A stretch of 20,168 nt of DNA, taken from CAZXMB01 sp964641715. Lineage in GTDB: Bacteria; Desulfobacterota; BSN033; UBA1163. The notes under the pieces were generated by a model. It was not told the origin of the DNA. It saw only the letters and a program-made list of their open reading frames with translations, and did no database searches. The translations under genes and the position numbers were made by a program. This document shows, piece after piece, positions 13,500-20,168 of this stretch; the stretch's first letter is position 1; each line of letters opens with the position of its first letter. The DNA is taken from positions 1-20,168 of the forward strand of contig CAZXMB010000040.1 in the NCBI GenBank assembly GCA_964641715.1. Direction: 5' to 3'.

Positions 13500-14756
13500 A
13501 TGGCCGATTACAAAAAATGGGTTTCGAGTTCGAGACATTCCCTGTGGAGGACCGCAGGTCTCTTCTTTATCCTGATGGGGCCTGGAATCATCACCTCCAA
13601 TGTGGATAATGATGCGGGCGGGATCACCACATACTCTCTGGCCGGGGCACAATTCGGTCTCAAACTGGTCTGGTCTCTCATCCCCATCATGATCGCCCTC
13701 ATCGTGATTCAGGAGATGTGCGCCCGGATGGGAGTGGTAACGGGTAAGGGCCTTTCCGATCTCATCCGCGAAAAATTCGGTGCCAGGATCACCTTCTATC
13801 TGATGATCGGCATGTTTCTAACCAATATGGGTAACGTTCTTTCGGAATTTGCAGGGGTGGCCGCAGGAATGGAAGTCTTCGGAGTCAATAAGTTCATCTC
13901 CGTTCCTGTGAGTGCTTTTCTGGTATGGTGGATGGTGGTGAAGGGAACGTATAAGTCCGTGGAGAAAGCCTTTCTGGTCGCCTGTGTCTTTTACCTCTCC
14001 TATATTGTCACCGGCGTCATTGTGAAACCGGATTGGAACCAGGTTGCCCAGCAATTCCTTCACCCCAGACTCAGCCTCCACCCTTCGGAGATGACCATGG
14101 TGATCGGTCTGGTCGGAACGACCATTGCCCCCTGGATGCAATTCTACCTTCAGGCCTCAATCGTTGAGAAGGGCATCAAGACGGAAGATTATAAATTTGC
14201 CCGATTCGATGTGGTGATGGGATCGGTCATCGTCCATATCGTCGCCTTTTTCATCATCCTCGTCTGCGCGGAGACCCTCTTCAAAAACGGAATCCGGATC
14301 GATACAGCCAAAGATGCCGCCCTTTCCCTCAAACCGTTGGCAGGAAGATATTGCACCTATCTCTTTGCCTTTGGACTGGTCAATGCCTCCCTCTTTGCCG
14401 CCTCCATTCTTCCCCTCTCGACTACCTATCTCATCTGTGAAGGCTTGGGCTGGGAGGTGGGGATTGATAAGAAGTTTGTAGAAGCTCCTCAATTCTATGG
14501 ATTTTATTCACTGATGATCTTTCTCGGAGCAGGGGTCATCCTCTATCCGGACCTTCCTCTCATTCCCATTATGTATTTCTCGCAGGTTCTCAATGGAATG
14601 GTCCTTCCATTCGTCCTCATCTTCATGCTTCTGCTCATCAATGACAGGAAGTTGATGATGGATCATCACAACGGACTCGCATTCAACATCATTGCCTGGA
14701 TGACGACCCTCCTCCTGATCGCCTTCACCCTTCTCCTCCTGATCCAAATGATTTAA
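13500..14756 (+). CDS. Nramp (SLC11)-fold divalent metal transporter, NRMT-like, probable Mg2+ substrate
   Basis: The 418-residue product has about eleven membrane helices and aligns with Nramp/MntH over GPGIIT and LAGAQFG in helix 1 and GTTIAPW in helix 6. Canonical Nramp helix 1 reads DPGN; here it is DAGG (D38-G41), keeping the aspartate but losing the asparagine. The helix 6 MPH is APW, losing the metal-binding methionine. That methionine favours transition metals, and Nramp-related Mg2+ transporters lack it. With the MgtE-N/CBS gene upstream, Mg2+ uptake is the best guess. ATG 13500 has AGGGA (13488-13492); GTG 13482 has no ribosome site. The stop overlaps the convergent beta-subunit gene. 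Fold is sure, ion inferred. Confidence 0.88.
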   Translation: MADYKKWVSSSRHSLWRTAGLFFILMGPGIITSNVDNDAGGITTYSLAGAQFGLKLVWSLIPIMIALIVIQEMCARMGVVTGKGLSDLIREKFGARITFYLMIGMFLTNMGNVLSEFAGVAAGMEVFGVNKFISVPVSAFLVWWMVVKGTYKSVEKAFLVACVFYLSYIVTGVIVKPDWNQVAQQFLHPRLSLHPSEMTMVIGLVGTTIAPWMQFYLQASIVEKGIKTEDYKFARFDVVMGSVIVHIVAFFIILVCAETLFKNGIRIDTAKDAALSLKPLAGRYCTYLFAFGLVNASLFAASILPLSTTYLICEGLGWEVGIDKKFVEAPQFYGFYSLMIFLGAGVILYPDLPLIPIMYFSQVLNGMVLPFVLIFMLLLINDRKLMMDHHNGLAFNIIAWMTTLLLIAFTLLLLIQMI

Positions 14757-15637
14757 TGGCTGACTCTTGCTCTTCTCAGGAGGCGTTCCCAGGCATCGTC
14801 TACCCTTCTCTGGGTTTCCTCAATATCCTTCTCGGTGAGATGGTTGAAACGGCCCTGAAGTTTGAGATACTCCCTGACCGGAACGACCCGGGACTCCTCC
14901 TGAATCGTATAAACCATTCCATCCTCAATCTCATAAAGAGGAAAGACCCTGGAGCGGACCGCGAGCCTCGAGATCTTCACTGAGATTTCTGAAGGGACCC
15001 TCCAGCCTGGCGGACAGGGGGAGAGGAGATGGATGAATCGGGTTCCACGGATCTTCATTGCCTTCTCCATCTTTCTGATGAGGTCTTCTGGATAGGCAAT
15101 CGTTGCGGTGGCTGCATAGGGGATCTGATGAGCGGCCATGATGGCCAGGATATCCTTTTTGGGATTCTCTTTGGGCTGCATGACCGGAGTGGTGGTCGTC
15201 CAGGCGAGACGGGGTGTTGCTGAGCTTCGCTGTGTCCCTGTGTTCATATAACCTTCGTTATCGTTACAGATATAGATAAAATCCTCGTTCCGCTCCGCAG
15301 CCCCGGAGAGGGCCTGAAGCCCGATATCAAAGGTCCCTCCATCTCCCGCCCATACCGCTACCAGTGTCTCACGATCTCCCCGGACATCCAGAGCCGCCCG
15401 GATGCCAGAGGCCGTTGCCCCGCCTGTGACAAAACCGGCATGAACAGTAGTGATCCGGTGACTGGAATAAGGCCAGAATCCGGGGATGATCGACCAGCAG
15501 GAGGCAGGAAAGACCATCACGGTCTTTTCACCGAGGGCCTTCAGGGTTAGCCTCATGGCCACCGCTGCCCCGCACCCTGCACAGGCGAGATGGCCACGGC
15601 CCAAATTCTCTGTTAAAGGGATATTTAGTTTGTTCAT
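14753..15637 (-). CDS. 2-Oxoacid:ferredoxin oxidoreductase beta subunit (PorB-like, TPP-binding)
   Basis: The beta subunit binds thiamine diphosphate and a proximal 4Fe-4S cluster, and decarboxylates a 2-oxoacid to an acyl-CoA. The 294 residues show the TPP signature GDGGTFDIG (from G98) with NDN at 125-127. Cluster cysteines are C19 and C22 (CAGC), C47 (ASCWS) and C208 (SPCPPGW). The start at 15637 follows a GAGG site (15643-15646). It is the last gene of the gamma-delta-alpha-beta set and is separated from alpha by an AT-rich repeat. Pyruvate is the default substrate, but 2-oxoisovalerate or an aromatic 2-oxoacid is possible. Confidence 0.93.
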   Translation of the reverse strand: MNKLNIPLTENLGRGHLACAGCGAAVAMRLTLKALGEKTVMVFPASCWSIIPGFWPYSSHRITTVHAGFVTGGATASGIRAALDVRGDRETLVAVWAGDGGTFDIGLQALSGAAERNEDFIYICNDNEGYMNTGTQRSSATPRLAWTTTTPVMQPKENPKKDILAIMAAHQIPYAATATIAYPEDLIRKMEKAMKIRGTRFIHLLSPCPPGWRVPSEISVKISRLAVRSRVFPLYEIEDGMVYTIQEESRVVPVREYLKLQGRFNHLTEKDIEETQRRVDDAWERLLRRARVSH

Positions 15638-15657
15638 CTAAGCCTCATTCTCTTCTT

Positions 15658-15793
15658 TGGTTTTTAAAAATCCGAAATCCGAATATCGAAACTCGAAACA
15701 AATTCTAAATTCAAATTTCCAAAACATTGTGTTTCGAATTTTGTATTTTCGTCATTTGAATTTGTTTCGTATTTCGGATTTCGTGCTTAGAAT
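15658..15793. repeat. AT-rich foldback repeat family 2, copy A (between alpha and beta genes)
   Basis: This gap carries words such as ATCCGAA and TATCGAAA and a perfect 12-bp inverted repeat: CGAAACAAATTC (15694-15705) and GAATTTGTTTCG (15758-15769). The outer arms (CCGAAATCCGAA and TTTCGGATTTCG) extend it. The element at 18730-18855 shares the same 12-mer and the order of other words in the same orientation. Its base composition is far more AT-rich than the flanking genes. It has no coding frame. Confidence 0.75.
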
Positions 15794-16948
15794 TTATCTT
15801 TTAAGACCCAACCAGAGGATCTCTTCTTCAGGCCGATGATGATCCAGTGTATATTGAACCGCCTCTTCAATCAGTTCCGGAGTGATATCCCTTCCCCCCA
15901 ATCCTGAGATAAATCCAAAGACCGGAGGTCTCTCCTCTCTCGAATACAAAGAGGCCCTCAATTCTTGAGTGAAGATCCCTCCAACTCCCGCAGAGAGATT
16001 TCGGTCAATGACCGCCAGTTTCTTTGCCCCTTTGATCGCCTCAAAGATTTCCTCAGAGGGAAAGGGCCGAAATCTTTTGATCTTGATTCCGGCAACACTT
16101 AACCCTTTCTCCATCAGCTTTTTGACGACGATCCTCGAGGTGCTGGTTACCGTGCCGGAGGTCATCAGGAGAACCTCTGCCTCCTCCTTCCCGTATCTCT
16201 CGATCGCACCATAGCCACGACCGAATCGGGCCCTGAATTCATCATCCACTTTCTTTGCAACCCCGGGGACCTCCTCCATGGCCCTCTGGATCTTGTATCG
16301 AAACTCAAAAAAATGCTCCGGGGTGGCGATCACGGAATAGGATCTCGGTTCCTGGGTGTCCATCGGATAATCAGGACAGTAAGGAGGCAAGAACGGATCC
16401 ACCTCCTCCATCCCCGGAACCTCCACGGGTTCAGAGGTGTGGGAGAGGACAAAGGCATCGAGCACAATCATGACCGGAAGCCTCACCGTCTCTGCGATGC
16501 GGTAAGCCTGAAGGATCGTATCGAGGACCTCCTGATTGTTCTCACAGTAGAGCTGAATCCATCCGGTATCCCTTTGTGAAAGGGAATCGCTCTGATCGCT
16601 CCAGATATTCCATGGCGGCCCGAGAGCACGATTGACATTGACCAATACAATAGGAAGCCGCGCCCCGGAGGCCCAGTGAAGCATCTCATGCATATAAGCC
16701 AATCCGTGGGAGGAGGTGGCTGTAAAGGTCCGGGCTCCTCCGGTCGAAGCTCCGACCAGGGCGGCCATGGCCGAGTGTTCCGATTCCACTTTCAAAAACC
16801 TCGTGTTGAGGCGACCGCTTGCAATCAGTTCAGAAAGCTCTTCCACAATCGTGGTTTGAGGGGTGATGGGATAGGCGGAGATGACTTCCACACGGCTCAG
16901 GATCACTCCATAGGCCACGGCCTGATTCCCTGTAATGACTCTCTTCAT
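15794..16948 (-). CDS. 2-Oxoacid:ferredoxin oxidoreductase alpha subunit (PorA-like)
   Basis: The alpha subunit contributes the pyrimidine side of the TPP site and substrate contacts. The 384-residue chain begins MKRVITGNQAVAYGV and has the family motif SAYPITPQT (about residues 24-32), followed by KVESEHSAMAALVGAS and, near the C-terminus, AVIDRNLSAGVGG. Length is normal for a separate PorA. Its ATG (16948-16946) overlaps the TGA of the preceding delta-GltD gene as ATGA, so translation is probably coupled. The beta gene follows after a repeat-filled gap of 156 bp. The PorA/VorA/PadG relatives are hard to tell apart by eye. Confidence 0.93.
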   Translation of the reverse strand: MKRVITGNQAVAYGVILSRVEVISAYPITPQTTIVEELSELIASGRLNTRFLKVESEHSAMAALVGASTGGARTFTATSSHGLAYMHEMLHWASGARLPIVLVNVNRALGPPWNIWSDQSDSLSQRDTGWIQLYCENNQEVLDTILQAYRIAETVRLPVMIVLDAFVLSHTSEPVEVPGMEEVDPFLPPYCPDYPMDTQEPRSYSVIATPEHFFEFRYKIQRAMEEVPGVAKKVDDEFRARFGRGYGAIERYGKEEAEVLLMTSGTVTSTSRIVVKKLMEKGLSVAGIKIKRFRPFPSEEIFEAIKGAKKLAVIDRNLSAGVGGIFTQELRASLYSREERPPVFGFISGLGGRDITPELIEEAVQYTLDHHRPEEEILWLGLKR

Positions 16949-18690
16949 CTCGCCTCCTCTTCAAGGGTGATGGCCCCTCGAGGACATTCGGTAAAACAGA
17001 TCCCGCAACCTTTGCAGAAATCGTAATTGACCCGACGGGAAAGAACATCTCCTTCCTTCAGGATGGATGCATCCGGACAGAAGACATAGCAGTTCTCGCA
17101 TCCATTGCAGGTCCCGCAACTGAAACATCTCCCCGCCTCTTCCAGGGCAGCAGTTTCTCCGAGGGTGGAGGTCACCTCTTCCAATCCTTTCTTCCTTTCC
17201 TTCACGGAGCTCTTCGATTCCCTCTGCCTCTTTGAAGGCTCGAAATAATCCGTATTCAATTCTTCAAAGGTTACGATATGGGAATCCATCGGTCTCTCAT
17301 CGGGATGAAGATACCTGAAGATCGAGAGGGAGGGTCCCTCTCCGATGAGGACCTGGCGGATGGCCTCCTCCGAATTCCCTCCTTTAAAATGACAGTCGAT
17401 GGCCATCGCCGCCTTTTTGCCTGAACCAATGGCATGGGCAACCGTTCGCTGATTGGAGGCAAGATCCCCTCCCGCAAAGACCCCCTTTATTCCTGTGCTC
17501 CCGTCTCTCCTCGTGAGGACGATTCCCTCTTTCCTCTCGATTCCTCTGGGAAGGGAAGAGAATTCAATCTCCTCTCCAGCCGCGATGATGATATTCTCGA
17601 CCTCGATAAAAAAATGGGAGTCCGGAATGGGAACCGGCCTTCTCCGGCCACTCTCATCCTTTTCTCCCAGCTCCATCCGGAGACACTCCAGGCGTTTGAG
17701 ACCATCTTTCTGATGGATGTGGATGGGATTGACCAGATACCTCATCTTCACGCCCTCTTCGAGAGCCTCCAGGATCTCCTCTTCGAAGGCCGGCATTTCC
17801 TCTCTGGAACGACGATAGAGGAGGGTTGCCTTTTTCCCCAGCCGGATCACTGATCTGGCCACATCGATGGCAGTATTCCCTCCCCCGATGATGGCAATCT
17901 TCTCCCCCAAATTCACCCTCTTACGAACGTTGATCTTTTTTAAGAGGTCAAGCCCATTTCGTATTCCCTTCCCCTTCTCTCCTGGGATCTGGAGGCTTCT
18001 GCTCCGGCCGGCTCCTATGGCAATGAAGAGAGCCTGATACTCTTTTAAATCATCTAATTTTAAATTCTCGCCCAGAGTGCATCCCCTCCGAATCTCAACG
18101 CCCAATGCCTCAATATTTAAAATTTCCCGGTCCAACACATCCCGTGGCAAACGATAGGATGGAATTCCCAATCGCAGCATCCCCCCTGGCTGAGAGAAGG
18201 ATTCAAAGACCGTCACCGGATAATGAAGTTTGGCCAGATGATAGGCACAACTCAGCCCGGCCGGACCGGATCCGACAATGGCAATCCTTTCCCGCCCTTT
18301 CTCCACCCTCTGCTCTATCTTCTTGTGCTGGGCCGCTATGAAATCCGCAACGAACCTTTCCAGGGCATGGATCGCAATCGGTTCATCAAACGATCCGCGA
18401 TTGCATTTTGACTCACAGGGATGAAAACAGACACGGCCGCAGATACCGGGAAATGGATTTTCCTCCTTGAGAATCGTCCAGGCCCCTTCAAAATCTTTCT
18501 GGGCAATTTTCTGGATAAAAGAGACGATATCGTTTCCTACCGGACAGGCCGCACTGCAGGGAGGGGTTTTATCTTCATAAAAAGGACGCTGTGTCCTCCA
18601 CGCCCCAGTCCTGTTCCATTCCATCAGTCCCATGGAGACGGCGATCTCCGGCATCTTCGAGACGCTCTTGAATTGGAGTTGTTTGGACAT
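16945..18690 (-). CDS. Delta subunit (two 4Fe-4S ferredoxin) fused to GltD/PadH-like NAD(P)H oxidoreductase
   Basis: This 581-residue flavoprotein joins two usually separate parts. Residues 45-96 hold cysteines (C45, C49, C84, C88, C92, C96) like the Fe-S entry domain of glutamate synthase small subunit. FAD binds at GSGPAG (140-145) and NAD(P)H at GGGNTA (269-274), with a second FAD motif near GVFAGGD (403-409). The last 60 residues form a PorD-type ferredoxin with two clusters (C528, C531, C534, C538; C559, C562, C565, C569). It would move electrons between NAD(P) and the oxidoreductase core, as PadH does in phenylglyoxylate:NAD oxidoreductase. GAAGGGAAAAG precedes the ATG. The direction of flow is not shown. 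Confidence 0.9.
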   Translation of the reverse strand: MSKQLQFKSVSKMPEIAVSMGLMEWNRTGAWRTQRPFYEDKTPPCSAACPVGNDIVSFIQKIAQKDFEGAWTILKEENPFPGICGRVCFHPCESKCNRGSFDEPIAIHALERFVADFIAAQHKKIEQRVEKGRERIAIVGSGPAGLSCAYHLAKLHYPVTVFESFSQPGGMLRLGIPSYRLPRDVLDREILNIEALGVEIRRGCTLGENLKLDDLKEYQALFIAIGAGRSRSLQIPGEKGKGIRNGLDLLKKINVRKRVNLGEKIAIIGGGNTAIDVARSVIRLGKKATLLYRRSREEMPAFEEEILEALEEGVKMRYLVNPIHIHQKDGLKRLECLRMELGEKDESGRRRPVPIPDSHFFIEVENIIIAAGEEIEFSSLPRGIERKEGIVLTRRDGSTGIKGVFAGGDLASNQRTVAHAIGSGKKAAMAIDCHFKGGNSEEAIRQVLIGEGPSLSIFRYLHPDERPMDSHIVTFEELNTDYFEPSKRQRESKSSVKERKKGLEEVTSTLGETAALEEAGRCFSCGTCNGCENCYVFCPDASILKEGDVLSRRVNYDFCKGCGICFTECPRGAITLEEEAR

Positions 18691-18729
18691 CTTTTCCCTT
18701 CAATTATGAATGGAGTGATATAGCACCCA

Positions 18730-18855
18730 TGATAAAATCCGAAGCCTGAATATCGAAATCCGAAACAAATTCAAATTTCAAAATTCCAAACTTTTCGTTT
18801 TGGTCATTTGTATTTTGAAAATTCGTGCTTGTTTCGTATTTCGTGCTTCGAATTT
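18730..18855. repeat. AT-rich foldback repeat family 2, copy B (between gamma and delta genes)
   Basis: This copy shares CGAAACAAATTC (18761-18772) with copy A exactly, in the same orientation, and also shares TATCGAAA, TTCAAATTT, GTCATTTG, GTTTCGTATTTCG and TTCGTGCTT in the same order. Its right arm is rearranged, with TTCGTGCTT present twice (18822-18830 and 18840-18848). It fills most of the 163-bp gap between the gamma and delta-GltD genes and ends at the gamma stop. Confidence 0.75.
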
Positions 18856-19402
18856 AGAATTTAACTTCATGATAGGCTTCTCTTGCCGCCTTGGCATTCT
18901 CATTCTTCTTTCCGGGAACCTCTTCGCGGATCGAGAGGGCCACGGAGTCGATCCCCACCAGGCCGGTCACCTTTGAAAAGGCCCCCAGGATGGCGGTATT
19001 GACAATTGGGTTGGTCCGGGAACCCAGTCCATTTCGAATCGCAATGGAGGTCGCATCCACCGTTACGATTTTAAAATTCTTCAGATCATTAAATGTCTCC
19101 GGAGATTTGTGTGAATTGATCAGGATCCACCCATCCGGTTTAAGGCCTGAGGTCACATCCACCGCTCCGATCAATGTTGGATCGAGGACAATGAGATGGT
19201 CAGGCGAATAAATATTTACCCTCAACTGAATGGGCTCGCGGTCAACCCTCAGAAACGCCATCACAGGAGCTCCCCGCCTCTCGACCCCGAAAGCCGGGAA
19301 GGACTGGACATAAAGCCCCTCGTGGAAAAAGGCGACCGCTAACACTTTGGATGCCACTACTGCCCCCTGTCCTCCTCTCCCATGAAACCGGATCTCAATC
19401 AT
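18854..19402 (-). CDS. 2-Oxoacid:ferredoxin oxidoreductase gamma subunit (PorG-like)
   Basis: The gamma subunit completes the CoA-binding face of the enzyme. The 182 residues start [18 protein letters not shown], the hallmark GRGGQG motif of this family, followed by [18 protein letters not shown] and a C-terminal [18 protein letters not shown] stretch. The length is normal. ATG 19402 is preceded by GAGG (19408-19411). It is the first structural gene after the regulator and is separated from delta-GltD by repeat copy B. The order gamma, delta, alpha, beta is that of the four-subunit enzymes. Substrate unresolved. Confidence 0.93.
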
Positions 19403-19430
19403 CTCTGGCCTCTTAATAATGTCCTGGGTC

Positions 19431-19561
19431 TAAAGGTTATGGCAACGATGCCAGTTTCGTAGTTAGGTTATGTCTTTCGTTCTAAACTCTTTATTATTGA
19501 TTCCGTTGCCCCTTCACCCTAAACCAAACGGGCTTCGTAGCCTTAACCGTAACCTTTTAAT
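19431..19561 (-). repeat. Intergenic repeat family 1, copy 2 (inverted relative to copy 1)
   Basis: Read on the minus strand, 19526-19557 matches 9474-9505 at 27 of 32 bases, and 19441-19452 matches 9565-9576 at 11 of 12, in the same order. GGCAACGATGCC at 19441-19452 is itself a GGCA/TGCC foldback. The spacing between the two blocks is 73 bases here and 59 in copy 1. The element fills most of the gap between the XRE-cupin gene and the gamma gene, so a promoter for the oxidoreductase operon, if separate, must lie in or next to it. I saw no strong -35/-10 pair there. Confidence 0.7.
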
Positions 19562-19567
19562 GAACTT

Positions 19568-20164
19568 CTATCGCGTCGGATAGACCACCGTTAATGCCCT
19601 TGCGTTCTTCCTTTCCAACGCTCTGTATGCATGGGGGATGGAAGATTCAAAATAGAGTGAATCTCCCGGTTGAAGGATATATTTCTGATCCTCTGTTCTG
19701 AACTCCAGGACTCCCTCCAGAAGGTAAATGAACTCCTCTCCATCGTGGCTGAAATAGGATAATTGATCCACCCTTTTTCTCTTAAACTCCACCAGGAAGG
19801 GCTCCATATACTTCTTCGACTTCTTAAAAGCGAGGGCCTCGTAATAATAACCGCTCTCTTCCCTGCCGAAATACCGGGAATCGATCACTTTGCTTTCATC
19901 CTTTCTGACGACGACGACCTTTTCCTCAGAACCGTCATTCTGAAAGAAGAAACTGATGTTCGTGTTGAGGGCCTTCGAAATCTTGAGGAGGGTGGCAATG
20001 GGAGGGGAAACCGTTTCTTTCTCAATCTGTGAGAGAAGGGGCTTGGAAAGACCTGTCCTCTCCGAGAGGTCCTGGAGGACGAGACCTGCCTTCTTCCGGA
20101 GATCCCGGATTTTGTTCCCTATGTGGAGTTTCTTGACTTCATGTTTGATGTCATCCGAAGCCAC
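19568..20164 (-). CDS. XRE-family regulator with C-terminal cupin domain, possibly cut at its start
   Basis: Residues about 16-70 form a lambda-repressor-type helix-turn-helix (IRDLRKKAGLVLQDLSERTG, then LSKPLLSQIEKETVSPP). Residues about 120-195 are a cupin_2 domain with SHDGEEFIYLLEGVLEF and PGDSLYFESSIPHAY, a small-molecule or metal pocket. Such proteins often regulate neighbouring catabolic genes in response to a metabolite. The gene lies just upstream of, and on the same strand as, the oxidoreductase operon, making it the likely local regulator. GTG 20164 gives 198 residues, but the frame stays open to the window edge, so the true start may lie outside. The ligand is unknown. Confidence 0.88.
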   Translation of the reverse strand: MASDDIKHEVKKLHIGNKIRDLRKKAGLVLQDLSERTGLSKPLLSQIEKETVSPPIATLLKISKALNTNISFFFQNDGSEEKVVVVRKDESKVIDSRYFGREESGYYYEALAFKKSKKYMEPFLVEFKRKRVDQLSYFSHDGEEFIYLLEGVLEFRTEDQKYILQPGDSLYFESSIPHAYRALERKNARALTVVYPTR

Positions 20165-20168
20165 AAAT

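Overview
This window reads as a chromosomal stretch of an anaerobic, outer-membrane-bearing bacterium. Strict or facultative anaerobiosis is suggested by a class III (glycyl-radical) ribonucleotide reductase with its activase and by a four-part 2-oxoacid:ferredoxin oxidoreductase. A Gram-negative envelope is suggested by a LapA/LapB-type protein and a large AsmA/YhdP-type protein. Gene content and intergenic style fit the Desulfobacterota (former Deltaproteobacteria) or a related anaerobic phylum. That placement is inference, not a measured assignment. No phage, transposase, CRISPR array, rRNA or tRNA was seen.

Layout. (1) 2-7156, plus strand, housekeeping and envelope: the end of nadD, then a strong extended -10 promoter in front of rsfS, a DksA-family zinc-finger protein that seems to start at CTG, a LapA-LapB fusion, a ComF-type phosphoribosyltransferase, and a 1171-residue AsmA-family protein. 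(2) 7157-11982, plus strand, a deoxynucleotide cluster: an AT-rich promoter region with a good NrdR-box match, nrdD, a small CPKC redoxin, nrdG, a MutT-like Nudix hydrolase and one unrecognised gene. (3) 11979-14756, plus strand, a metal module: a near-consensus promoter (TTGACA, 17 bp, TATAAA) drives a soluble MgtE-N/CBS protein followed by an Nramp-fold transporter whose metal-site motifs are non-canonical. I read this as a probable two-gene Mg2+ sensing and transport system. (4) 14753-20164, minus strand: an XRE-cupin regulator, then the gamma subunit, a delta subunit fused to a GltD/PadH-like NAD(P)H oxidoreductase, and the alpha and beta subunits of a 2-oxoacid oxidoreductase. The last gene ends tail to tail with the Nramp gene, with overlapping stop codons.

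The intergenic gaps are unusual. At least three kinds of repeat-like or foldback DNA fill them: a family present at 9474-9605 and, inverted, at 19431-19561; an AT-rich foldback family at 15658-15793 and 18730-18855, both inside the oxidoreductase operon; and a different foldback at 13311-13465 between the two metal genes, which carries a 19-bp GC-rich palindrome. A GC-rich two-level hairpin also sits between the redoxin gene and nrdG. The points most worth a second look are the MgtE-N/Nramp pair, the redoxin lodged between nrdD and nrdG, the delta-GltD fusion, the CTG start and the repeat families.
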